Positions 9,159 to 18,538 of a DNA stretch of 64,000 nucleotides are shown here, piece by piece. The stretch is taken from assembly GCA_041940305.1 (NCBI GenBank), contig JBGTSJ010000008.1, positions 62,001 to 126,000 on the forward strand, in the 5' to 3' direction. Origin of the DNA: JBGTSJ01 sp041940305 (GTDB lineage: Bacteria > Planctomycetota > Planctomycetia > Planctomycetales > Planctomycetaceae). The stretch's first letter is position 1; the number at the start of each line of letters is the position of its first letter. The notes under the pieces are model-generated. The model searched no databases and was not told the origin of the DNA. It saw nothing but the letters and a program-made list of their open reading frames with translations. A program made the translations under genes and the position numbers.

Positions 9159-11405
9159 TCAATTCGAAACGGACCCCGCGGCCGCAAGATCCGGGGCCGG
9201 CTGTGGAACCACTTTGCCGTTTGTCCCCGAGACCCCCAGCAGACCCTTCCACGAGACCTTGGAGGCGCTGCTGACGACAGCCGAGCGCGGGCGCAACTCC
9301 AGCACTGCCATTGAGCGGGGCTGCAGTGCATAGGTTTCGCCCGGACGAAATCTCCGCCGCGGCAGCCGCCTGCGCGCGGTGTCGAGTACGGCCCGCCAGG
9401 AGACATCCGGCAGGATGACGGGCACGGCGAACGGAATCGGCTCGGGCAGGGCGTTCAGCATCAGCAGCATCGTCTGCCCGACGACCGGCCGGCCCCGCTC
9501 GTCGAATTCCCCCTCCATCTCGCCTTCCAGCCGCATGCCCAGGCAGCGCGCCTGCACGGAGTGCCAGTTCGCGTCGCTCATCTCCTTGCCGTTGGGGGTG
9601 AGCCAGTGGATGTCCTTGACGCGTGCGCCGCGGATCTCGCGTCCCTGGAAGAACTGCCGCCGCTGAAACACCGGGTTGCCCCGCCACAACTGAATGACGC
9701 TCCGCACGAACTCGAGAAACTCCTGCTGCTCGGCATTGAGATCCCAGCGGAGCCAGCTGATCTGGTTGTCCTGGCAGTAGGCGTTGTTATTGCCCTGCTG
9801 CGTGTGGCTCAATTCATCACCACAGCGAATCATAGGAACTCCCTGCGACAGCAGCAGCGTGGTGATGAAGTTGCGCTTCTGCCGTTCGCGCAGGCGGAGG
9901 ATCTCGGCGTCGTCCGTCGGACCCTCGACGCCGCAGTTCCAGCTCTGGTTGTGGTTGTCGCCGTCGGTGTTGCCGTGGCGATTGGCTTCGTTGTGCTTGT
10001 GGTTGTAGGAGACGAGGTCCTGCAGCGTGAAGCCGTCGTGGCAGGTGACGAAGTTGATGCTCGCGTACGGCCGGCGGCCGTTGTGCTCGTAGAGGTCGCT
10101 GCTGCCGGTGAGGCGCGTGGCGAACTCGGAGACGGCGTGTCCGTCGCCACGCCAGAAGCTGCGGACCGAGTCGCGGTACCGGCCGTTCCATTCGGTCCAG
10201 CCGACCGGGAAATTACCGACCTGGTAGCCACCCTCGCCGAGGTCCCAGGGCTCGGCGATGAGCTTCACCTGCGAGAGCACGGGATCCTGGTGAATGATGT
10301 CGAAGAAGGCGCCGAGCTTGTCCACGGCGTGCAGTTCGCGCGCCAGGGCCGCGGCGAGATCGAAGCGGAAGCCGTCCACGTGCATCTCGGTGACCCAGTA
10401 CCGCAGACTGTCCATGATCAGCTGCAGCACGCGCGGGCAGAGCATGTTGAGCGTGTTGCCACAGCCGGTGTAGTCCATGTAGAAGCGGCGGTTGTTGTTC
10501 ACCAGCCGATAGTAGTGGGCGTTGTCGAGCCCGCGCAGCGAGAGCGTCGGTCCCAGTTGGTTCCCCTCGCCGGTGTGGTTGTAGACGACGTCGAGAATGA
10601 CCTCGATCCCTGCGCGGTGCAGGGTGCGGACCATCCGCTTGAAGTCGTTGACCGCCTGTTGCGGCACCCGCGCCGACGCGTACCGCGAATCCGGCGCGAA
10701 GAACGAGAGCGTGTTGTAGCCCCAGTAGTTGTTGAGGCCCTGGTCCACGAGGTGTCGATCGTCCACGCGGTGGTGGACCGGCATCAACTCGACGGCCGTG
10801 ATGCCCAGCTTTTTCAGGTGGCGAATGACGGGACGGCTGGCGAGCGCCGCGTACGTTCCGCGCAGCGGCTCGGGCACGTGCGGATGCAGCATCGTCATTC
10901 CGCGCACGTGCAATTCGTAGATCACTGTCCGATGCCAGGGCGTGTTCGGCGGCCGATCGCCATGCCAGTTGAACCGCGGGTCGATCACCGCCCCCAGCGG
11001 TGCACCCTCGGCGTTGTCCCGCTGATCGCACGAGAGGTCCAGATCGGCATGTCCGACCTGATAGCCGAACATCGCGTCCGACCAACGCAGGTTTCGCCCG
11101 ATCGCCTTCGCGTACGGGTCCAGCAGCACCTTGTTGCCGTTGAACCGGTGGCCCTGATGCGGGTCGTACCGGCCATGAGCGCGGTAGCCGTACAACTGAC
11201 CCGGACGCACGCCCGGCAAATAGCAATGCCAGACAAAATCGGTGCGCTGCGTGAGCGCAATCCGCTGCGACTCGGCTGCATCCTGCGGCGAATTGAACAG
11301 GCACAACTCGACCTGTTTGGCATTCTCCGAGAAGACGGCGAAGTTCACTCCTCGCCCGTCCCAGTTGGCACCCAACGGGTACGGGCGGCCCGGCCAGACC
11401 TCCAT
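9159..11405 (-). CDS. glgX: Glycogen debranching enzyme GlgX (GH13)
   Basis: A 748-residue protein starting at ATG 11405, with AGGAG seven bases upstream; the frame extends another 114 codons but has no homologous character there. GlgX hydrolyses alpha-1,6 branches of phosphorylase-limited glycogen in the cytoplasm. The N-terminal CBM48 domain starts with YPLGANWDGRGVNFAVFSENA. The GH13 barrel follows, with nucleophile Asp349 in VDGFRFDLAAAL, acid/base Glu385 in LIAEPWD, and Asp457 in FVTCHDGFTL. QGVPMIRCGDELSHTQQGNNN is also typical of GlgX and isoamylases. No other glycogen gene is adjacent. Confidence 0.95.
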   Translation of the reverse strand: MEVWPGRPYPLGANWDGRGVNFAVFSENAKQVELCLFNSPQDAAESQRIALTQRTDFVWHCYLPGVRPGQLYGYRAHGRYDPHQGHRFNGNKVLLDPYAKAIGRNLRWSDAMFGYQVGHADLDLSCDQRDNAEGAPLGAVIDPRFNWHGDRPPNTPWHRTVIYELHVRGMTMLHPHVPEPLRGTYAALASRPVIRHLKKLGITAVELMPVHHRVDDRHLVDQGLNNYWGYNTLSFFAPDSRYASARVPQQAVNDFKRMVRTLHRAGIEVILDVVYNHTGEGNQLGPTLSLRGLDNAHYYRLVNNNRRFYMDYTGCGNTLNMLCPRVLQLIMDSLRYWVTEMHVDGFRFDLAAALARELHAVDKLGAFFDIIHQDPVLSQVKLIAEPWDLGEGGYQVGNFPVGWTEWNGRYRDSVRSFWRGDGHAVSEFATRLTGSSDLYEHNGRRPYASINFVTCHDGFTLQDLVSYNHKHNEANRHGNTDGDNHNQSWNCGVEGPTDDAEILRLRERQKRNFITTLLLSQGVPMIRCGDELSHTQQGNNNAYCQDNQISWLRWDLNAEQQEFLEFVRSVIQLWRGNPVFQRRQFFQGREIRGARVKDIHWLTPNGKEMSDANWHSVQARCLGMRLEGEMEGEFDERGRPVVGQTMLLMLNALPEPIPFAVPVILPDVSWRAVLDTARRRLPRRRFRPGETYALQPRSMAVLELRPRSAVVSSASKVSWKGLLGVSGTNGKVVPQPAPDLAAAGSVSN

Positions 11406-11833
11406 CACGCTCTCCTTCCTCGCAGCAGCAACTCGCATCCCTGCACAATCAACGATCCGGCATGGCGAGCGACGCCCCTGCGATTTTAGGGGACGCCAGC
11501 GATGAACGGAAGGTGCCCATCCGACCGTCGGCGTCATGACGGAGCGTCGTTCGCTGGCCCATGCGCAGAACTGTGTGAGCGCGTCCGGCGCCGCTGAGTT
11601 GTCTGGTAGCCAGCTTATCGCCGGCAGGCGTCCAAACTCGGGGGCGGCAGGGGCTGCAAAGTCCCTGCAGATCATACGGGTCGCGGTCGGAATCAAGGGG
11701 AAACAGGGCAATTCCGGCAGGATTTCGAGCGAATCCGACATTCTCACGGATTCGCGTTGTCGGTCCGAGGGGGTTCGGCAACAATTCTCTGCGAGGCCGA
11801 TGTCCCCGGTAACCCGATTCAGGGAACAGCAGC
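11406..11833. other. 428-base intergenic region between divergent glgX and the HEAT-like gene
   Basis: No convincing ORF, tRNA or repeat was seen. It must hold the promoters of both divergent genes. GGCAGGGGCTGCAAAGTCCC at about 11646-11665 can form a small hairpin of unknown role. Confidence 0.5.
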
Positions 11834-13087
11834 ATGAGACACTCCCTTCGGCGGTATCGCCGTTTCGGCCCGATCTTCGCCAGCACGCTGCTGGCCAGTC
11901 TGCTGGTGGTGAACGTTCAGGCCGACGAACCGACCGCCGCTCAGCCCAACGACGACCAGATTCGGCGTTGGGTGCATAATCTCTCGTCTGAGAACTTCAC
12001 CACCCGTCGCGACGCGGTCACCAACCTGGCGGCGCAGGGTCGCCACGCGGTCCCGGCCGTCGCTGAGGCGGCACGCTCCGGGGACCGTGAAACGGCGCTG
12101 CGTTGCATTGAGGTGCTGTCCCGTTTGCGTGATTCGGACGATGAGGCCACCCAATCAGACGCGTCGGCGGCGCTCAGTCAACTGACGGAATCCGAAGATG
12201 ACGCTGTTGCCCAGCAGGCCCGCGGGCTTGTCGAGGAGCCGGCGGACGTCAAGGACATTCAGGCGGCCAATCCGGTGTTCCGCGCGATGCCGGTGCGGAT
12301 TCAATTGGTCCAGAATGCGGCCGTCCCGTTTGATGAGAACGGCGAGCGGCGCGTCGAGACCGAGGAGGACGGCAAATCGATCGAGATCGTCGAATCGCGC
12401 GACGGCGAGATCGTTGTCCGCGTCACGAAAACGACCGCCGACGGGGAACAGACGACGGAAGTCGTCGCCGCAAGCGCCGCCGACCTCAAGCAGAAGGACG
12501 CCGAATCATTTCTGCTGTACCGCAAGCATCTGCTGCAGGGGGGCGGGCCGGTGATGCTGAACGCCCAGGCGCTGGCGGTGGGGGCCGTCAATCAGCAGGT
12601 GGTCGTCACCAACGTGAACGGCGAACGTCGAATTCGGGCCGTGGACGGGGACACGCAGGTTGAGATCGAGGACGAGGACGGTAAGGACATTCGGGTGAAG
12701 GTCACGCGCACGCTGAACGGCAAGCCGATGTCCACGGAGTACGAGGCGGAGGATCTGGAGGAACTCAAGGCGAACCACCCGGCCGCGGCCGAGCTCTATG
12801 AAAAGTACGGGAAGGCGGCGCCGGCGTTCCAGATCCAGGCGATGCTGAACATCGCCCCCGGTCCGGCGCCGCAGGCCGCCATCGGCGGCGGCGTTCCGCA
12901 GCCGGAGAACGTTACGGCCGGGGACCGGATTGAGGAGGCGCTCGATTCACTAGCGGAGGTACGGGCACAACTCCAAGAACTGAAGGCGCAACATAATGCC
13001 GACCAGGACGCCCTGGAGAAGCTGGTGCAGAAACTTGACGAAGCCGAGCAGCGGCTCTTCGAAGCCCAGTCTCAGCTGGAGGACTAG
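11834..13087 (+). CDS. Secreted protein with HEAT-like N-domain and C-terminal coiled coil
   Basis: A 417-residue protein with a signal peptide (basic start, hydrophobic residues 12-29, cleavage near VQADEP). Residues 40-130 form two or three alpha-helical repeats of HEAT type (NFTTRRDAVTNLAAQGRHAVPAVAEAA, then ETALRCIEVLSRL). The centre is beta-rich and highly acidic with KDIRVKVTRTLNGKP-type strands. The last 50 residues (IEEALDSLAEVRAQLQELKAQHNADQDALEKLV..) form a coiled coil. I do not recognise a named family. It is probably a periplasmic scaffold or binding protein. Confidence 0.75.
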   Translation: MRHSLRRYRRFGPIFASTLLASLLVVNVQADEPTAAQPNDDQIRRWVHNLSSENFTTRRDAVTNLAAQGRHAVPAVAEAARSGDRETALRCIEVLSRLRDSDDEATQSDASAALSQLTESEDDAVAQQARGLVEEPADVKDIQAANPVFRAMPVRIQLVQNAAVPFDENGERRVETEEDGKSIEIVESRDGEIVVRVTKTTADGEQTTEVVAASAADLKQKDAESFLLYRKHLLQGGGPVMLNAQALAVGAVNQQVVVTNVNGERRIRAVDGDTQVEIEDEDGKDIRVKVTRTLNGKPMSTEYEAEDLEELKANHPAAAELYEKYGKAAPAFQIQAMLNIAPGPAPQAAIGGGVPQPENVTAGDRIEEALDSLAEVRAQLQELKAQHNADQDALEKLVQKLDEAEQRLFEAQSQLED

Positions 13088-13324
13088 CGCGCCGGGCGCC
13101 GGGTTCCGCGGCGGACATCCGGACCATCCGCGGGTCATGCCGGGCGGACGGCGTGCGTTTCTGGCCATCAAGTCCCGCGCCCTCCGCCGCAGCCAGCGCG
13201 TCAAACCCAGGGGAGGCGCCGCGACCGGCTAGGGACTGGACGCGGTCTGGCTGGTGAGTCGCTCAGCACGTTCGTGCGGTGGCCGTTGCTGTGACGACGC
13301 TCCGCTCAAAGTGCGACCACGCCT

Positions 13325-14281
13325 TCAGTCATCTTCTTCGTCGTCCTCGTCTTCGAAATCCGGGTGCAGCGGGCTTCCCGGATCGAAGAAGAAGTCTCCG
13401 AGCCCCATCGGCACGGCGTCTCCGCCGAGCGACCGCTTCTTGCGTTCGGCCAGCGTCTGCAAATCGAGTGCGTCCTGGCCGAGGCACTTCTCCAGCGACT
13501 CGCGCCACGCCGCGTCCTTGGCGACCGGATGCTCCGGATCGGCCGCGACCCGCTTGAGCGCATACCGCAGCACGTTGATCCCGTCGCGCGTGGAGAAGTC
13601 GAGCTTGAGTTCGTGCGCCTGTTGCAGAAACTCGACCGTGAGGTTGAGCATGTCCACATCGGCGAACGGGAGGTGGTACTGCAGGATCGCCAACTCGTCC
13701 TGTCGGTCCGGATGCCCCAGCGCCAGCGTCGGCTGCAGCCGGCTCAGAATGTAGTCGGGGATTTCGAACGTCGAGTCATCTTCGTTCATCGTCACCGCAC
13801 AACGGAAATCCTGGTGCGCCCGAATTGTGATGCCGGCGACGATCGACTCGACATACCGGCGATGATCGAGCAACGGCGCCAGACTGGCCCATGACTTCTC
13901 ATTCATCCGGTTCCCTTCATCCAGCACGCACACGCCGCCCCGTATCATTGCCGTCACCAGCGGGGACGCCTGGTACTGAATTTTGCCGCTCTCGGCGAGT
14001 ACGGGAGTCACCAGCAGGTCCTCGGGCCGGGTGTCGGCCGTGCACTGGTAGACGTACAGCTCCTGCTTTCGCATCCGCGCGGCGGCCATGGCGAGCGTCG
14101 TCTTGCCGATGCCCGGCGTCCCGGTGACGCGCGGGGTCAGGGGAAGATCCTGGTCATCCACCACCAGCCAGCAGGCCAGCAGTTGCTTAAGAACTTCCCG
14201 CTGGCCGATCCAGTCCCCTTTCGAGGGATCGGGATGTCCCAAGCTGAGTCGAATGCCGTCAATTTCAACGTGATGCTGCAT
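13325..14281 (-). CDS. MoxR-like AAA+ ATPase with acidic C-terminal tail
   Basis: A 318-residue ATPase of the AAA_5 (dynein-related/MoxR-like) group. Walker A is GTPGIGKTT at residues 54-62, Walker B CVLDEGNRM at about 124-132, and sensor 1 is the AVTMNED stretch. IPDYILSRLQPTLALGHPD matches the arginine-finger and lid region. MoxR ATPases usually work with VWA-domain or DUF58 proteins as chaperones that insert cofactors or open complexes. No such partner is adjacent. The tail ends in a run of Asp and Glu (DFEDEDDEEDD), possibly a docking element. Both flanking gaps (237 and 313 bases) lack genes. Confidence 0.85.
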   Translation of the reverse strand: MQHHVEIDGIRLSLGHPDPSKGDWIGQREVLKQLLACWLVVDDQDLPLTPRVTGTPGIGKTTLAMAAARMRKQELYVYQCTADTRPEDLLVTPVLAESGKIQYQASPLVTAMIRGGVCVLDEGNRMNEKSWASLAPLLDHRRYVESIVAGITIRAHQDFRCAVTMNEDDSTFEIPDYILSRLQPTLALGHPDRQDELAILQYHLPFADVDMLNLTVEFLQQAHELKLDFSTRDGINVLRYALKRVAADPEHPVAKDAAWRESLEKCLGQDALDLQTLAERKKRSLGGDAVPMGLGDFFFDPGSPLHPDFEDEDDEEDD

Positions 14282-14594
14282 AGAGGGTCGAAAGCAATGC
14301 GGCGCAGGGAGTCACGCCTGTGACCGGGATCGTTACCAGACTGGAAGCCGCCGAATCGATGCGTGCTTCACTTCGATCCTACTGCGTTAGGGTCGATTAC
14401 GTAAGCGGATGCACCCGAATCGGAAGAAGTGGGTGAGGGAACGAGTTTCTGCTGTTCGCACAACGTGGGCCGGAGAGGGCTGAGCGTTGTAGCGCATCCA
14501 GCGCGACGGCACACGGAGTGTGCCTACGACTTTGGGCGTCCGCTGCGCGGACAACCCAATGTTGTTGCACCCGCGGGAGTGAATCGCGCGTGGT
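14282..14594. other. Intergenic region with a dispersed palindromic repeat
   Basis: This 313-base gap contains, at 14505-14527, GACGGCACACGGAGTGTGCC followed by TAC, an inverted repeat (GGCACAC..GTGTGCC). The same sequence is present at 46236-46258 in the phage-derived cluster. A second small palindrome (GTCCGCTGCGCGGAC) lies at about 14539-14553. No ORF is convincing. Confidence 0.6.
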
Positions 14595-15011
14595 TCACTC
14601 TTCGGCGGCGGCCGAACTCCCCCGACGGCGCCCGCGCGGGGGAGCGAGCAGGAACGTCGCTCCGACGAGCAAGGCGAACGCGGTATAGCACATCGTGAAT
14701 ACCCAATCCGGCGCGTCGAAGAACAGCGCCTCGTGCAGGAAGTTGGCGATGAAGTCGCCGCCGTAGGTCTGCTGCCCGGCCAGCCGTCGCAGGTCCTTCT
14801 CCCATGTCGTCAGCGGGCAGGTGATGCCGCACCATGCCTCCGCCACGACGACCAGAATCATCGTCAGATGGAGATATCGGAACCAGGGGTTCCGCACCCA
14901 CTGCCACTTCCGCAACCAGCCCAGGAGGATCAGTACGACGCCGAGCACGACGAACAGCACGTAGGCCACGTGCACAATCACCGTGATGTCGGCCAGGATG
15001 CGGTAGAACAT
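14595..15011 (-). CDS. DUF2784 membrane protein
   Basis: A 138-residue protein with four hydrophobic segments (about 7-31, 44-63, 84-100 and 104-124). The family marks of DUF2784 are present: ILADITVIVHVAYVLFVVLG at the start, WFRYLHLTMI, and CGITCPLTTWEKDLRRLAG followed by FIANFLH. The function of the family is unknown. It is divergent from zwf across a 145-base gap. Confidence 0.85.
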   Translation of the reverse strand: MFYRILADITVIVHVAYVLFVVLGVVLILLGWLRKWQWVRNPWFRYLHLTMILVVVAEAWCGITCPLTTWEKDLRRLAGQQTYGGDFIANFLHEALFFDAPDWVFTMCYTAFALLVGATFLLAPPRGRRRGSSAAAEE

Positions 15012-15156
15012 TGTCGAGGATTGCTCTCCTGAAACTGATCCCGTTTATCCCGCTGGTATTCCCGCGAGATTCGGCGGCCCTTGCAACTTGCGCGGCGAAT
15101 CGCTGGAGTTCGGACAGGACTGGCTGCGTACGACGAACTGTGAAACGGATCCTGCA

Positions 15157-16734
15157 ATGGCGACGAATTCCCTAGCTTCCCCCGGCAAAGCGTCCGACGC
15201 GTCGGTCTCGATCGACGACGTGACGCTGTTGATCTTCGGCGCGTCGGGTGACCTCACGGCCCGGAAGCTCATGCCCGCGCTGTTTCAGCTGCGGCGGAAC
15301 GGATTCCTTTCGGAGCGGTCGCTGATCGTCGGCGTTGCGCGGCGGAAGAAGAGCGATGACGAGTTCCGCGAGGACATGCGCGCCGCCGTCGAGGAGCACG
15401 GCCGCAGCGGGGCGACCGAGGCGGACTGCTGGGAGCAGTTCGCCGGCCAGCTGTGCTATGAGGGGATCGACCTCACGCAGGAGGGACAATTCAACCGGCT
15501 GCGTGAAGCCGTTGAGCAGCGCGAGCAGCAGGCCGGTCTCTCCGGACGGCGGATCGTGTACCTGGCGGTCTCTCCCGATCTGTTCCTGCCGTCGGTCGAG
15601 GGCCTTGCCGAAGCCGGCATGTTGCCGGAGAAGCCGCATCGCGAACGGCTGCGGGTGGTCTTCGAGAAGCCCTTCGGCACCGATCTCGCGTCCGCTGAAG
15701 AACTCAGCGGCAACCTGTCGCGGCTGCTCGGCGAAGAGCAGATCTATCGTATCGATCACTATCTCGGGAAAGAAACCGTCCAGAACATCCTGCTATTCCG
15801 CTTCGGCAACGCGATCTTCGAGCCGCTGCTCACGCGGACGCACGTTGATCACGTGCAGATCACCGTAGCCGAGTCGCAGGGCATTGAAGGGGGCCGCGGC
15901 GCTTACTATGACCAGTCGGGCGCTTTGCGGGACGTTCTGCAAAACCACGTCCTGCAATTATTGTGTCTTATCGGCATGGAGCCTCCCTCGATGTTCGAAG
16001 CCGATTACCTCCGCGACGAGAAGCTGAAGGTGCTGCAGGCGTTGCGGCCCGGTCGCGACGGCAGCGTGGATGACTGGGCCGTGGCCGGACAGTACGCGGC
16101 GGCCGCGGCCAATGGAAAACGGATGAAGGCCTACGTGGACGAGGACCGTGTCGATCCCGATTCGCGCACGGAGACGTTCGTGGCGCTGGAAGCCCGCATC
16201 GACAACTGGCGCTGGGCCGGAGTTCCGTTCTATCTCCGGACGGGGAAGCGTCTGCCGGCGCGAGTCAGCGAGATTGCCGTGCAGTTCAAACTCCCGCCGC
16301 TGCACCTGTTCTCCACCGTCGAATGCGAGGGAAACATGTGCGAACTGGTGGAAACGCGCCCCAACACGCTGCTGTTCCGCATCCAGCCGCAGGAGTCGAT
16401 CTCGCTGGCGTTTGCCGTCAAGCGGCCCGGCATGCAGTATCAGATCGAGCCGGTGGACATGGATTTCGACTACAGCGAGTCCTTCGGCAGCGACGTCCCC
16501 GAGGCGTATGAGAGGCTGCTGTTGGACGTGATGCGCGGCGACTCGACGCTGTTTACCCGCACCGACGAGCTGGAGGCCGCGTGGCGGTTCGTCGATCCTC
16601 TGCTCGAAGCATGGTCGAAGCCGTCACACCGTCCGGAACTCTACCCCGCCGGCAGTTGGGGTCCCAAAGGCGCCCACCAGCTGCTCACCCGTAGCGGCCG
16701 GCACTGGCGGGAGCCGGAGGTCGCCGGCGACTGA
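15157..16734 (+). CDS. zwf: Glucose-6-phosphate 1-dehydrogenase
   Basis: A 525-residue cytoplasmic enzyme that oxidises glucose-6-phosphate to 6-phosphogluconolactone with NADP+, the entry to the oxidative pentose phosphate pathway. ATG 15157 gives a product that begins shortly before the nucleotide-binding GASGDLTARK (28-37). The substrate-binding and catalytic segment RIDHYLGKETVQNI has its His at residue 201. WAGVPFYLRTGKRL and the C-terminal DSTLFTRTDELEAAWRFVDPLL are diagnostic. Length is standard. No pgl or gnd gene is next to it; a TrkA-C protein gene converges four bases away. Confidence 0.96.
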   Translation: MATNSLASPGKASDASVSIDDVTLLIFGASGDLTARKLMPALFQLRRNGFLSERSLIVGVARRKKSDDEFREDMRAAVEEHGRSGATEADCWEQFAGQLCYEGIDLTQEGQFNRLREAVEQREQQAGLSGRRIVYLAVSPDLFLPSVEGLAEAGMLPEKPHRERLRVVFEKPFGTDLASAEELSGNLSRLLGEEQIYRIDHYLGKETVQNILLFRFGNAIFEPLLTRTHVDHVQITVAESQGIEGGRGAYYDQSGALRDVLQNHVLQLLCLIGMEPPSMFEADYLRDEKLKVLQALRPGRDGSVDDWAVAGQYAAAAANGKRMKAYVDEDRVDPDSRTETFVALEARIDNWRWAGVPFYLRTGKRLPARVSEIAVQFKLPPLHLFSTVECEGNMCELVETRPNTLLFRIQPQESISLAFAVKRPGMQYQIEPVDMDFDYSESFGSDVPEAYERLLLDVMRGDSTLFTRTDELEAAWRFVDPLLEAWSKPSHRPELYPAGSWGPKGAHQLLTRSGRHWREPEVAGD

Positions 16735-16737
16735 GGC

Positions 16738-17514
16738 TCACTCTTCGTCCAGTTCCTCGTCGGCGCTGATTTGCTCGGCCACGTCCTCCTGGTGCTCGGC
16801 GATTGCCGTGGCGTGCGCCCTGTCCCCCTGTCTGCCGCGACGGCGCTGATCCAGTTCTTCGATCCGCTCCACCAGTCCGTACAATGTCAGAATGTCGCCC
16901 GGATAAATGACGGTATCGCCGGTCGGGGCTCCCAGATACACGCCCTCTTCTCGTCGAATGCCGAGCACCAATATGCCCTCCTGCGGCAGCCGCAGCTCGA
17001 TCAACGATTTTTCCGCGATCCAGTCCGCCGGTTCGACGACGAGTTCGCTGACCGCATATCCCCCCTGCAACTGGAGCAGGGCCACGTAATCGCGCAGCTC
17101 AAGTTGTCCCCATTGCCGCAGCCCCCATGAGATGCCCCGGTTCAGGTGCCGCTCGACGAACCGGCTTGTAGCGGCCAGCCACAAGGCGAGGAGTCCGGCG
17201 AGCAGCGTCGCCAGCATGGGGCCGCGCGACTCGGACTGCGATGTCTGAATGATCGAGAGCATCAGAGTGGCGATCACAGCCCCGATGCCCAGGTTCCCGA
17301 GCAGCATCAGGAGCATCACGATCCGGCGGCGCACCGGATGCCCCACTAGGTCCTCCGCTTCGCTCGTTGTGTATCCGACGCCGGAGTACGCCGACCGTGC
17401 CTGAAATCGCGCCGCTTCCCGCGGCACTCCCGTCAGCATGAGGGCCATCGCCCCGATGCGCGTCACCAGCAGCGACAAGGTGAGGACAATCAGGAGTGAT
17501 GCAATCGCGGTCAC
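16738..17514 (-). CDS. Membrane protein with C-terminal TrkA-C (RCK_C) domain
   Basis: A 258-residue protein. Three hydrophobic segments occur at about 5-29, 65-87 and 96-114, with the sequence GVGYTTSEAEDLVGHPVRRR between the first two. The region from about 150 to 225 (VSELVVEPADWIAEKSLIELRLPQEGILVLGIRR..YPGDILTLYG) is a TrkA-C ligand-binding domain, known in K+ channels and antiporters for binding cyclic dinucleotides or ions. It may be a stand-alone regulator of ion transport. The short charged tail (EDVAEQISADEELDEE) is unique-looking. Confidence 0.82.
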   Translation of the reverse strand: MTAIASLLIVLTLSLLVTRIGAMALMLTGVPREAARFQARSAYSGVGYTTSEAEDLVGHPVRRRIVMLLMLLGNLGIGAVIATLMLSIIQTSQSESRGPMLATLLAGLLALWLAATSRFVERHLNRGISWGLRQWGQLELRDYVALLQLQGGYAVSELVVEPADWIAEKSLIELRLPQEGILVLGIRREEGVYLGAPTGDTVIYPGDILTLYGLVERIEELDQRRRGRQGDRAHATAIAEHQEDVAEQISADEELDEE

Positions 17515-17789
17515 GTGGGAGCCCGAGGAGAGCAGAGTACGTTCTTCGTCTCACTCGCGTAACAATGAGCCAATCGTCCGTGCTGAGCAAGTTCAGACGA
17601 CGTCAAAGCCGCCGGCACAGTCCGCTGTGCGGAGCGCTGCACTCACTGCGGCCCATGCGCGAAGTCCGAGCTCAGTCGTGGCGGGCCCCGTCGGTGAAGC
17701 GGGTAACACTTGCGGTGGCGCTGTAAAGGGGGCACGATGCTGGTTGCGACTGTCCTTTGACTTCCGTCCCACGGCCCGGAGACCACGCC

Positions 17790-18506
17790 ATGTCGATTCG
17801 AACCGCGTCCGTCAGCTTGTATGCGCTGCTGTGGGCGTCCTCCCAGGCGTCAGCCCACTACCTGTGGGTGGTGGTTGAAGCCGCGAAAGGGGAATCGACA
17901 GTCAATGTTTACTTTGAAGAGGCCCCCGCCGCCCGCGACGGCGAATACATGGACCACTTCGCCGGAACCAGCAAGACCTGGGTCCGCACGGTCGACAAGA
18001 TCAAGCCCGAACTGTTGGAAACGGCCGACACCCGCGAGGAGGACAAGCGCTGGCTGCGGGCGCCGCTGTCGGAAACCGCTCCGCTCGGCGTCGAGTGCTA
18101 CGGCAAATTCGGCGTTTACCTCTATGGCGATACGCCGGTGCTGCTCCATTACTACGCCCGCTGGCTCGACGTCGCGGACCATGATGCTCTCCACGAACTT
18201 GGACGCGCCGAGCACATGGACCTTGACATCGTTCCGCACGATCACGCGGACGAGATGCAGTTGACCGTCCTGTGGAAAGGGGAGCCGGCCAGTAATCGCA
18301 CCGTTCACATCCGCGGACCGGAGCGCTTCCAGCAGAACCTGACCACCAACGAACGGGGCCGGGTCGAGTTCACTCCCCCGGCCGAGGGACGCTACACGTT
18401 CCGCACCAGCGTCGAAGAGCCCACTCCCGGCCGCGATGGCGACGACGAGTACGAACTCATCCGGCACAACGCTACGCTCGTGATGCGATTGCCTGTCGGC
18501 AATTAG
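17790..18506 (+). CDS. DUF4198 family periplasmic protein
   Basis: A 238-residue protein with an N-terminal signal peptide (to about ASAHYL). The mature protein begins with HYLWVV, as in the DUF4198 family of proteins linked to nickel or cobalt uptake, where the first His is thought to help bind metal. The rest is beta-sandwich-like: YFEEAPAARDGEYMD, a VYLYGDTPVLLHYYARW stretch, and a C-terminal domain with TTNERGRVEFTPPAEGRYTFRT resembling a carboxypeptidase-regulatory-like fold. The metal role is family knowledge; no transporter lies nearby. Confidence 0.75.
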   Translation: MSIRTASVSLYALLWASSQASAHYLWVVVEAAKGESTVNVYFEEAPAARDGEYMDHFAGTSKTWVRTVDKIKPELLETADTREEDKRWLRAPLSETAPLGVECYGKFGVYLYGDTPVLLHYYARWLDVADHDALHELGRAEHMDLDIVPHDHADEMQLTVLWKGEPASNRTVHIRGPERFQQNLTTNERGRVEFTPPAEGRYTFRTSVEEPTPGRDGDDEYELIRHNATLVMRLPVGN

Positions 18507-18538
18507 ACCTCGCGGAGGCCGCGATGGGTTACCGTCCG

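Noticed and set aside
9561..11489. 642-codon open frame on the plus strand opposite glgX
   Set aside because: The glgX frame has all catalytic motifs; the antisense frame is a by-product of high GC at third positions.
11406..11833. Riboswitch or small RNA upstream of the HEAT-like gene
   Set aside because: Only a small hairpin was seen and no known riboswitch core could be recognised.
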